Shown here: positions 34,156 through 46,200 of the stretch, piece after piece
Layout: each line of letters starts with the position of its first letter
Position numbering within the stretch: position 1 is the first letter of the stretch
DNA from: Asterias amurensis
Taxonomy: Eukaryota; Echinodermata; Asteroidea; Forcipulatida; Asteriidae
NCBI RefSeq assembly: GCF_032118995.1
Contig: NC_092651.1
Location: 17,220,349-17,284,348 of the forward strand
Direction of reading: 5' to 3'
DNA: 64,000 nucleotides
Position numbers and translations under genes: made by a program
The notes under the pieces: model-generated
Seen by the model: only the letters and a program-made list of their open reading frames with translations
What the model was told of the DNA's origin: nothing
Database searches by the model: none

Positions 34156-34290
34156 TTTCCCGCCACGATAATAAACCACGCATACTCTCTAAACCACGCC
34201 GGGTTCATCGAGACAAAATAATAACACGGTGTTTTTCCTCCAAATATCGCACAATTTTCCTTGGAAAATATCGCTGATCTGTGGGAAAAT

Positions 34291-37200
34291 ATGGCGTATT
34301 ATATGCGCAAGATGGAGAAAGAATTTTCAGAGATGAGCGGTGCTATGCCAGGTCCGATTTCGTCGCCAGTTGGAGGGTATGTTATTTAAATCCCGTTTTG
34401 TCTTTGTCAAAAAAAGCTTATTCTCATCCGCCGCCACGTGATTGACTATTTACGTTTGTAAATAATGAAAGTTTGAATCATTTTTTTGCCATGTAAATGA
34501 TGAAATTAGTTGTTTTCTGATATTTGTCTTTAATGATTAATACATGATAGGTGTGTTTAGATACATTTTGTTGGGGAAATTGTGTTCATTGATGCATTTA
34601 TTTGGGACAGTTTTTTTAGGGTTTTCCCCACGTGCGCGCAACCAACCCAACGTTGTTGCGCACGTTGTAATCAGTTGTATTGTACTACGACGACCACACA
34701 CACATAACAACGCTCGCCTTATGTCTCGATTGTGTGCGATTATGAATGGATTTTAACCGGAAAATGCTACCCACATCATCAGTAAGGATTAAAGAGTTGT
34801 ATACTTTTGTTTTATTTGATCTGAAATCAGCTGTTTTTAAAGTAGAAGAGATTTAAAGTCCTATGTCATATTCCTGTGTAAGCTGGGCTGCCACGCCTTT
34901 TGCCAGTCTGCTGCCCACACACACATGCTTCCCCCGAGAAAAAAACTCAAGTCATTCTCCCTTCCTCCATACTTTCTCGATGTTGTTCACTGTTTTTTTT
35001 TTTCAAACCTCTCTCCCGAACCCATCTGAATTTACAAACTGTGTACATCCAGTGTGTATTTGATATGCTACTATCATTTTGTAGAGTAATTTGTTTTTGT
35101 TGTGAACGCAATTGAGTATTTGCGGTTTTTTACGACCACACGTGTGTCACTCTGCACGTAGGCGTGAAGCAAATTTTTTACAGTCGCAGCATGTTTTGTA
35201 GCATAGCGGGTATGTTGACTGCCTTGGCGAGGGGCTGCTGGCTGTCGTTGTTGCGTGGGTGTAGTATGCAAATGACACCGGACCTGGATTATCGGACCGG
35301 CTGAGGAGGATGTTTTATGTGCCCGTTATATTCAGGATCTTAGACAATTCTGGGCTCAGCTGATGCGGCAGTTTCTTAGTTGAATAGTGGTTCGATTTAG
35401 AGAGAGGCGTCCAAGCTGAACCACTTGATAATCTTATTATGAAGGTATACAATGACTCAAGATTTGTAAAGGAGTGTGGAATGTCAGCACATGGTTTGGG
35501 AATTGTGCGCGGACAATGCATGCATTCTTCATGGTTCTAAACATAGAACACACTTTTTTGGGGGGATGGATGTGGACCTTATTCTTGTATGATTAACCTT
35601 GGTGGATGGAGGAACCATGCTGATTATAACCAAACCATTGAGCACAGCCACAGCTTTGTTTACAATAGTCAAACCATTTTACTATGGAAATCCAAATGAA
35701 TTTAATGCTGAAATATTATTTCCTTGGAGTATTATTTTCCCATTTTTCTTCAAATTTCTAACCAGTGGAAAATTATGTTTTGTTTCTGTAAGATGCATAG
35801 TTGCGATAACGCAACCCTCTTCATGACACGATAGTTATCGCAACTATATAACTTAAAGATGCACACAATCAAAAAATGCGAAGCGGGTTGATAAAATGGG
35901 TTTGATTTGAGAAATATTGAGAGAAATATCGAGAGAAATAAATCAAATTTCTCTTGGAATTAATGTTGCTAGTTCGAACAAACATGTAGAAGTTGATCTG
36001 AAGTTGAATCGAACATCATACGATTATTTTAATATTGGATTATGTATAAACTGGGTGATAATTAAACCTCATTTTAAAGTCTCAGATCAGCATTCAGATC
36101 ATTGGTCAAACCAATACATGTGGAGGGGGTGATCAGCAAACAGGAGTTCACACACCGAGCAAACCCACGCACCATATGGCAACTGAAACCAATACAGAAT
36201 GTGTAAACGTTCAAACTGTGTGGGATACTTGGAACTTACCTAGAGGTAGAGTGGATCAAGCCAGACGCTGTCTGTCTGGCCTGGAACAGTCTGACTCTTA
36301 GGTCATGTAATGTTAAAATGGCTCAGTTTCCATAACATATGGTGTAATGCTGCAATATTCTAAAGTCTGTGTGATTTTAATGCTTATCAAGTTTCTCAGT
36401 CAAGCAAGAGTGTTGATTTTGGGGGGTTTGCCGCTACCCTGGTTTTACAGAGCCCGTCTACTGGTCATGTGTGAAACGAAATAACCAGGTACCTTTGTTT
36501 TTGTTTTTTTCTTCACAATCCGAGGAACTGTTTATATTACATTCATTTTTTTATTTTAATACAAAATAAAAACATTTGAGCTCTTGTATTTTTAAAGAAT
36601 AAACTCCCAAATTTAAAATCACCTGAACTTGATGTGTACAGATTTTTTCGTATTTCAATTTCAGTAGATTAAAATAATAATTTTTAAATAATGTTCAAAC
36701 AGTAATAATAAAAATTACTCATGTGTTACTTTTATTATTTATGTAGGTTTTACTTTAAAAACATTGTGTTAATATCTTAAACCACTTAAATTAAGTGTAA
36801 AGTTAACTATAGATAATTACGGTGCATGATTGAAATAAAAAAAAAAAATTTTCCTTCAAGACAAAATCCCCCAACGGACATTGATGACACATTTTAAGAT
36901 GCGGATGCTCAGTCGGGGAATGGCTAAGCCTTAACAAAGTCAAATTTCCTCCGTGGGGAAATCGAGAATTACTTTGAATGACTGTGCAACTTTGAAGAGT
37001 TACATATTTCAAGGTGGTGCTTGGGACGTGGGAGGGGGGCGTGGGAGGGGGCGTGGGAGGGGGGCGTGGGAGGGGGCGTGGGAGGGGGCAATGGTGTCAA
37101 AGACCTTTAACAAATAACATTGTGCTTATAAGGCCTTGCGTCATTCCTGTTTAGGGCACTTTGTTTCCTTATCATTTTGTAAAGGACAACCGAGTGGGGA

Positions 37201-40200
37201 GTTTGAGATTTATAGTGAAACATTGCTTGGGGCACGCGTCAACCAAATCAAAGACCCTTTACATCTGCGGTCGCGACGCTATCACTGAGGTTTAAAAAAG
37301 TGGAAATGTGTATGCGTTCCACCAAGTCTTGGCCAATGATAGGTCATCCCTTGACCTCAGTAAGGGGTTGAGGGTGCTGTTTGAGCTTTTGACGCAAGGA
37401 ATATATGAATGCAGGCATGGAGTTTGTCTCTTTGACAGTCCATGAAACATCAAGCACGAATACTTTTTGAAATGGAAAATATAAATATTTGTGTTTTTAA
37501 ACATTCTTACAAACGGTTGTTTTTTAGTGTTTCGGAAAAGACAAAGAAGTTGGACTAAAATTAATTTGATGTGTCAGTGCAAAAAAGTTGTATCTAGTAA
37601 AATAGTATTTACGCTAACAGCCAGTTTGAAGTTTTATAAGGTCATATCTGGCTGAAAATGACCTGGATGTATGTACACTCATAACCAATAGGCGGCTGCG
37701 CGCAAAGATACAAACAAATTTGCTCTTTGAATATTGTTCCACAATCAAGATACCACGATGTTGCATTGATGCAACAAATTTATTCCCCTCATCATTGGGC
37801 ATGGGGTTTAATCCCTTTGCCATTATGGGTTGATTATAAGTCTTTGATTTGGTGTGGAAAGAAGTTCACAGTTGTCAGTTCATTGTGTGTCAGTGTAGAA
37901 TAAAACAAAAACAATGGGAATTTATTTACATTGCAAAACATGCAGAACTGTATTGTTGAGAGAAATTTGTCCCAATGCAAATTATTTTAAGAATGATTTT
38001 CAAAATTTTTAGTCTTTAATTCTTGTCACAAGAAAATTAATTGTTTGAGTTAATGGTTTGACTGAGTGACACAAGTTGAGGAGCAGAGAGTAATGGTATT
38101 AGTGCAGACAAGTACTATGAATCATGTATAGCATTTTACAAATACACTTTATGTTATGTGTAATAAAGAATACATTTATGTACATGTACATGTACATAAC
38201 ACTATGTACACATACATGATGAGAAGGGAGGAAAAAAAGTGCTGCCCAACAAAGCCTTTGGCACAGTGCCAAGCCTGGCACTGTGCCAAGACACTTGGTC
38301 TGGGGTGTGGGATCTTCCATGTTGTGCGGGAGGGGAGGTCAGCTGATAATGAAAGCGACTGAAGGTGTCGGTTCCGGATTCAATTATTGCTGGTGTCAAG
38401 AAAAAATATTGGGTTTCAAAACAAGAAGAAAAAACGTATTTTTAGGTACGAAGTATATTACTATTTCTGTTAAATAATTAACAGTTGCTCTTCTATTTCT
38501 ATTTGGCTAGGTCTCTCAATTTAGGGAACTTGGAATTGTTGACGTGACGTTTGGCAGTGCACAACGTTTGTTTGCAAACAGACTGTTTGAAGGAATCAGA
38601 ACAATGCCTTGGACACGTTTTTAAATTTTTTAATGTGCATAAAAAAAAGAGGAGGCGACCTCTAAAAAGGAAGCGGGTGGGGACACTAAACAAGTTTCTT
38701 TTTTACTCATCCTTATAGACAGGCCTAAATACAAAATTTGTCAGATGTTCAGCAGTATTTTAATTTGAACTGTGTCCATGTATTGTATGTAAACACCAGA
38801 AAAAGTGATAAATAAATAACAAACTGAGAGGGGTTTTCCCTCAAATGTACTCCGCCTGCGCCATGTTGATGTTTCGCCCTTTATAAATAAGTGGGTTGTG
38901 TTTGAATAGGGAAGTGAAACAATTGAACAGGATTACTGATTATGGTGCTGAGCTCCAGCTGTAGATTTCACAAAGAGTTAGGACTCCTCTTATCTCGAGT
39001 CGAGTTAGGACTCTGCATGCTACAGTGTAGGGTTGGGACTCGTCCTAAGTCATAAGATTAATCCTAAGTTAGGAAGAGTTTTGTGAAATCAACGGCAGTG
39101 TGATTAAAGACATGGACACTTACTATTGGTAATTATCAAAGACCAATCTCTCACTTGGTTTTTCTCAAGAAAGCATATAAAATAACAAACCTATGAAAAT
39201 TTTTAGCTCAGTTGGTGTCGAACTTGCGAGATAATAATGACCGAAAAAACATCCTTGTCAATGTCACACAGAGTTGTGTGCTTCAAGATGCTTGATTTTG
39301 GGACCTCAAAATCTAATTCTGAGGTCTCAAAATCAAATTCGTGGAAAATTACTTCTTTCTTGAAATGTTTTATACCATCAACAGCTCTCCATTACTCGTT
39401 ACCAAGTAAGGGTTTAAGCTAATAATTATTTTGAGTAATTACCAATAGTGTCCAGTGCCTTTAACCTTTTGCAGTCAATGTTATTGTTACAAACACGTTC
39501 TTACAGGTTTAAGTAAATTAATATTTGGGTTGTGTGTTCTAAAACTTTGTCGCAAGTTTACGTTACCAAGTGAAGGGGAACTGACTGGGTAAATATGTAT
39601 ATCATTTTGAGTTTAACAAAGAAAAATTAGCAAGAGCGGGATTAGAACCAACAACCCCTGTATTGACCATGCTGGTGCTCTTGCAACATAGCTATTTGTC
39701 TGGACTAGCATTGTATTTTCAAAATCATGTGAAAAAAATAAAATATTTACTTTGTATAGGGTGTGCATTTAAGTATTTTAGGGGAAAAACAGTAATTTTT
39801 AATTTATGCAAATTATGCATATTTCCCCTGCTTACTTTTTTCTACTTTTTGGATATGTTGCTTAAGAGGGTTTCAGGAGACACTTGCAAAAAAAAATTGT
39901 TTCTGTTGCAATTTTGTCTAGGTCAAGCCATATTTTGGCTTGGATTGACTAGACAGGGATAACCCAAGTTTACGACACAACCTCATAAATTTTGATTCAT
40001 ACAAGTAAGGATCACTTTAATTAATAATTACAACAGGATAAATTTCTCTAATTTATCATCTCTAAATCCTCGAACTTTCTTTTTAAATGTCAAGAGGGCA
40101 ATTTGAATCAAAACCCAATCTGCTATTTTCTCTTATGACAGCCAACAAAGCACTTCATGTTTTTTACCAGTACGCAAGTTCACCCCTCTTTCATGAATGG

Positions 40201-43200
40201 AATAACCTTATGAATTATTAATGAGCCAGTCAGGGTAAGCAGGTGTTTCTGAGGTTGCCAAGAAGGCTTTGTACTGTAGTGGTTGACTTCAGGAATCAGC
40301 TGGCCTTAATTTCTCATTTTGCAAATTGTCTGATGGTGAACATTATCTGGTTCAGGTTTTATGACTATTCATAACGGTGCTCTTTGTTTTGTTTGTTTCT
40401 ATTTTCCCTTTTTTTTCCTTCTGTCTGTCAATGAATGTGTTACCGTGGTTGGTGTTGTATTGATTTTGCTAATGATGGTGGCGTGGAGAGGGTGGGGGTT
40501 GGAGGGGGGGGGGGGGGGGGGTTTACATTAACAACAAAATCTGTCCACAATAGTGGAGTGCAAGTTTCAGTGTATGAGTAATGCTTTAAGAACTATGCGG
40601 TCGTTCCAAAGGAACAAAGGGAAAAATGATAACAAATCACTAGTAGTCAAGACAAAGATATTAATCTGTTTAAAAAGGAACAAGCATTTTCAGCTATCAT
40701 GTGATATATCAACTTTGGGTGGTTCCAGAAAATAAAACCTTCTGTTTCAATTTTTATCTGTCTGAATGATTAGAGGTAAAATGTAATATTGATATAAATG
40801 TTTAATTTATTTCTTTCAACAAGTGTGCAGTCCAGATAAGTGTAAATAATTAATTGAACAATTCAAAGCTTTGGTTTGGAGTAATAGAAACTGCATGTTA
40901 AAAATAATGCGGCCATTTTGTGGTAGACTTCACCAAAGTCTAGGTTCAAATCTAGTCGTGACCCTTTTAGGTTAGACACTTTGTCCTTATACTTCTCATC
41001 ATCCATAAGTAATTAAAGGAACACGTTGCCTTGGATCGGTCGAGTTGGTCTTTGAAAAGCGTTTGTAACCGTTTTTTATAAAATGCATATGGGTAGAAAG
41101 ATGTTGTAAAAGTAGAATACAATGATCCACACAAACATGCCTCGAAATTGCGTGGTTTTCTTTTTACCTTGTCGACTAACACGTCGGCCATTTATGGGGG
41201 TCAAAATTTTGACTCCCATAAATGGCCGACCATGTTAGTTCGCACAGTAAAAGGAAAACCACGCAATTTCGAGGCATACTTGTGTGGATCATTGTATTCT
41301 ACTTTTAAAACATCTTTCCAACCATATGCATTTTATAAAAAACGGTTACAAACGCTTTTGTTTTGACCAACTTGTCCGATCCAAGGCAACGTGTTTCTTT
41401 AATGTGTAGTTGCGACGGTAGAGATTTTTGTTGTGTGAATGATTTGCGGCCTGTGTGCCAAATTGGTTGCCGCCGGTGCTGCATACTCCTAAGGAGTTAC
41501 CATATGAACACCTGGGTAATAAGGCGCTTTTAGAGGTCTACTTGTCTTAAAGAAATGTATAATAAATACACATTGTTAGATGTAAACAAGTCTACACCAG
41601 GCCTGGAATTTTATCTTAGAACATATTGCAAGGGTAAGGCCATTACGATTCACAAAGGGCACTTCCATTGGAAAATCTTGAAGTCAATGGGAGACTTTTA
41701 TGAGGGCACCAAGGCCAAGACCAGGGGCAACTGAGACCATGCGACCATCTTACAGTCTAATAAAATCATAAAAATTAAAATTAAAGAAAGGGCAGGTGTG
41801 GGGTGGGTTGACGAATGTATTGATTTCTTTTTTGACTCAAGAGACTAGACCCAGTGGTTTATGTCTCATCTCAATGGACTGTGTTAGGTGGGATTTCCTG
41901 ATGTTAGCAGGTTCTCAGAGTTTTTTAATGGGTTTGCTTGGTTCTACCGTAATAGACTGTGGTTGACAATAGAGGAAACGTAGCCAGTGCGAATGGCAGG
42001 TTTAGCGTGGGAAGTCGTTGTGATGGATGGGGCTGTGGAGCAGCTGGCTTTTTGTTTTTGAACCGACCTGCAACGGTCATGACTTTGTGGTTTTGGCATG
42101 GTGGTTTGTTGTTAAACTATCTGTCTATTTTCTTCTTCTTTAGTAATGTGATTCATTGAATTGGTAATTATCTTGTCTTTGATATGGAATGGAAAGGTTT
42201 TTTTTCCTGACACATTTGAGAATTTCAAAATTTCCAATTCTGTACCAAAATTTGCAAGGTAGGCCAAAGCACGCTGTTTTAAAAAGAATTCTGTGCAATC
42301 TGTAGCATTCTCAATGGTTGAATACAGTACAATAAAGGGTAAGATTACATGTACCAGACTTTTTCAGTGTACATCACTACGCAAAATGTAATTCCAACAT
42401 TTTGCTTGTTGAATATTACATGCACTAGTACATCATCTGCTGGAGGGCAGTGTACAATATGTAAACAAACATTGCGTAATGTGTGCATCATTTTATTGTG
42501 CTAGATTATTGTTCAGGAAAACCAGGTATGCACATAAAGTTTTTTCCAAGGGCGACTCGTAATGATTAAAGAATGTTCAATTCTTTGGCTTTTGTGAAGT
42601 TGTTTCACTTTGTGAAAACCTATTGTGCAAACTCTAGTTATTTATGAAGTGAAAGTAGTCGTTTCAGCCTTCTCTAACAAAAGAAAAAAAAAGAAGGTTT
42701 TTGGCATAGCATTTAGACTTTTACCATAGTCTGTGACTGTGTAACAAATGAATGAGAGCAACGGCATTTCCATTTTGCAAAAATTGCACTTCCATTAGAA
42801 AATCCTAAAGTCTATTACACCAGGAAAGTGTCAAGTATTCACAAGGAAGAGATATCTTCACTTATCTGCCCCCTTCGCTAATACATCTTATCAATAACAA
42901 GTTGTTCAACTGCAGGAGTCACTGTGTCATGGCCCATCCAGCTGCTAAAGCCCCTTTCACATGAGAGCACTTAAGCAAGGGTCCTTTGCTAAATTGTTGC
43001 ATGATTGTAAAAACTGTACAACATGTTCCTCATGACGTGGAAGGACAGCAATTGTTTACACTGTCCAAGTTGCAAGTTTCTTGCAAAATATTGTCAAACA
43101 TTGCTACGTTTTACAACCATGATAAAAATAAGCAAGGGACCCCAGTTAAACTTATATGCTGTGTGAAAAGCACTTAATTCGAATCAGCTGACGGAGGTAG

Positions 43201-46200
43201 CTATGTGGGACAACAAGAGTAACGTTATCAACTCCTTTAAATCTGCACACAGTGCGCCTTATCAGGTGGTTCCCAAGTCAGCCGTGTATTTTTCGTGTTG
43301 ACTCTGTGTACACAGTAGTATCTGTAATAGAATACGAAGCGGAAATGGTGCACTGTGCCTAGCGATAAAAAGCGCATTCACGAGGAACATTGAAAAAAGA
43401 AAAAAATACACTGATAAACATACCAGCCAGTGAACCAGAAACTAGGTAGGGGGTCATGTTATGGTGGGATTACTGTTTTCTCTGGCTGTGTATTGCTCGC
43501 CGATCAAGGTACATTTGCGTGGGTGTTTGTTTATATACATTGGTACGGATTATACTGCCTTCTACATTGTGGAGTGCATGCTCGGTAATAAAGTTTGCTC
43601 GCACCTTTGACCTCTCTCAGACATTTTTCTTTTTCTCATAGAGCTATTTTTAGATCTGTAAAGTCTGTTGTCGTTAATAATACTTCTACTTTGCTGTTAG
43701 TGTGTTCGTGGGATAAATTGCTTGCGATTTTTAAACAGGCTTTTTGCCAAAATAGGTGGACAAGGAGACCTGTATGCATTGTTTTGAAAAGGCAAGAGCA
43801 AGGTCGAAATTGTAATATTTCAACTGAGTATTTCAAGAGCACAAAGGCAATGACCAGACAAATTGCCTCTGTGAAAAGTATCAGGACTGACACTGACAGA
43901 GTTTTAGATTGGAGTAGTTCCTTGTCAAGAGGTTTAAAAAAATGTGTACAGGTGCATGTGTTTGAGTTTAATTGTTTTTCTTCGGGATGGTTGATTGGTT
44001 GGGTGTTGCTTGTGTGGCAATGTCTGACCAAATCAAAACACACACATCACAAGCTGCGACATTATTGGCCCATTGCCACAATGGTTGGATGATATCCAGT
44101 TGTAGAGGTAATAAGACTTGTTTAAGTCAAACACCAGATGCATCTCAGTATGCAACTCTCAGAAGATAGATAAGTCTGAAAATAACCAACATTTCCCATT
44201 TCATAACACTTTTACAATATCAGCAGCTCTCCAGTGCTCTTTCAGGAGTCTTTTATGGCCATTTATTTTTGGAGTAATAACCAAATGTATACCTCCCTCT
44301 GAGCGCTGTATCTCATTGGTTGAAATGTTGTCACGCATTCTTCATGAGCATTTGTAAAGCTGTAGTTTTCCACAGGAAATTGTACAGAGCTGTGATCATC
44401 CTGTTCAACATACTTACTATAGATTGATAACCAACAAAACATTTCGATCGGTTGATACAAATGTTTTAGAGGGCAGTATTCCTGTCCCAACCTATATCAA
44501 AATTGTCTGTTTTATAATGTTCAAGTCATATCTAGGTACATGTTGTATCTCTTCTAATGTTTCATTAAAAAAAAAGGAAGCAAACCAACCTTCAAATAAC
44601 TTTTTGAAAAGTACTTCTTGTTCCGTTTGTACATGTGTATATCATATCCTAATCATGCACATCAAGGAGCGATTCGGTCAAGCGATTTGGTGCATAGAAA
44701 AATACAAGATAAAGGAGAAAAGAAAACGAATATTTTAAAGAAAGTGAATTTGTAAACATTGTGTTCCTTAATTTTGAATAACCACCTGTTTGTTTCTCAT
44801 CTCATTGATGTATTTAATTGATTCATCAATTTGGTATTGTGAATTTCGTTTTTGTTATTTTGAAAGTTAAGTATGTGTCGCTGCCTCCCTTTACGTGTGT
44901 GTACTGTTACAGTTAACACAGTGTTAGCGAAGCGGCTAAGTGTTAGCGGAGCGACGCAAGGGTCCTCTCTGTTACATACGGTTGATTGCACTCTTCTCAA
45001 TGGTAGCATTAGCCTAACCATAAGAAACCAAACTGACATTTTAAAAGCGTGTTTTTTGTTGTTATTTTTTTCTAAATTGTCTATATATTTTTTCTTAATT
45101 TTCTCCCAACAGTCAGAAGGAGCAGGACAAACGCATCCGCCGTGAGATCGCCAACAGCAACGAGCGACGGCGAATGCAGAGCATCAATTCTGGATTCCAG
45201 TCGCTGCGAACGCTCCTGCCCAACCATGATGGCGAGAAACTCAGCAAGGTAAGGATCAAAGCCAAAGTTAAATTACAACAAAAGGTAGTTCAAATTTAGC
45301 ACTTTATCAATATAGCACCATGGACAGTCCCTGGAATAGCCCCTGGCACCCACAGCTATGGTCGTGGTGCCCTGTGCATTTATGCTGTGGTGCTCTATGC
45401 AAAGTTCCAATACAAATTTACAATTTCCCTCATGGAAGGGACAGGGGAAAATTGCTGTGCCTTCAAGAACGAAATTCAAGGCCTGCAGGAACGGTTTACA
45501 AGATGAAACAATGGTAAACCCACAGCTGTATGTCAGTAACGCACATAATATTATATGTCAATGAGCAACCCGAGGGCCCTACTAAACTGACATCATGTTC
45601 TGGATCCAAATAGTAAACACAGAAAAGATAACAAAAATCAAGGGTGTATGAAATTTGCATTATTTTTAGGAATTCATTGGGAGAAAAAACCCAAACAGAC
45701 ATTGTGTTATTTAGTAGTTAGTTTAACTGTTCGCGTTTTCTTGGTTACTAGGCGGCCATCTTGCAGCAGACGTCTGACTTCATCTATCGCCTGGAGCAGG
45801 AGAAGACACAGCTGCTCAACCAGGTGATCCAATTCAAGCGCATCATGCGCAAATACGACAAGGAGGATTCCGAGTCGCCCTCGCCCAAACGACGGAAGCG
45901 CCAAGACAGCATGATGGATGAAGGAATCGGCAGCCCGGAAAACTTTGAAGACACAAATGTAAGAAAGGGATTTAATTACAGACCAGTGATTCCTTAGGAT
46001 TGTTTTTCCAATTTCAGGTTTTTTTTCCAACAGACATCTCTTTTGTGATCAATTTTCTTAAAAAGATGTTGAGAAAGACGGCCTCGTTGTGTTCAAATCT
46101 TTGTTCAATGATTCCTTATGATTGTTTTCCAATTTAATTTTGTTTTTGTTTTTTTGCAACAGATCTCACTTTTGTGATCAAATTTCTTATAGAGAAAAAG

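Larger units (their letters stand above)
32145..34290. promoter_or_regulatory. Divergent upstream region of EXOSC9 and TFAP4
   Basis: The two start codons face away from each other 2.15 kb apart. The interval holds the palindrome-array repeat (32335-32740), several G tracts (32600-32980), a TATA-like CATATAAAAAA (about 33669-33679) oriented for TFAP4, and four CAGCTG E-boxes near the TFAP4 end. The EXOSC9 promoter is presumably at 32160-32340. Exact start sites cannot be told. Confidence 0.5.
34377..45112 (+). other. TFAP4 intron 1 (10.7 kb)
   Basis: No exon of another gene is seen. Contents: CAGCTG sites near its start, a GTGGGAGGGGG minisatellite (37027-37089), an NFI-like palindromic doublet (38258-38289), a GATTTCACAAA foldback (38964-39090), two TTAA MITEs (39104-39464, 41013-41402), a G tract near 40505, and a dispersed repeat (41600-41745). 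Open frames such as 43595-44092 lack domain content. Its length fits a regulatory intron, an inference. Confidence 0.5.

Noticed and set aside
34071-34277. Possible upstream ORF ending just before the TFAP4 start
   Set aside because: The frame begins with GTG, not ATG, and has no domain content. It is not credible as a eukaryotic uORF without further evidence.
35798-35846. TAGTTGCGATAAC / GTTATCGCAACTA inverted pair as a regulatory site
   Set aside because: It is a single short hairpin with no second copy or known motif, so the evidence is too thin.
43595-44092. 165-codon open frame in TFAP4 intron 1
   Set aside because: It has a competing frame of similar length on the other strand, no recognisable domain and no splice or start context. 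Length alone is within chance for this AT content.
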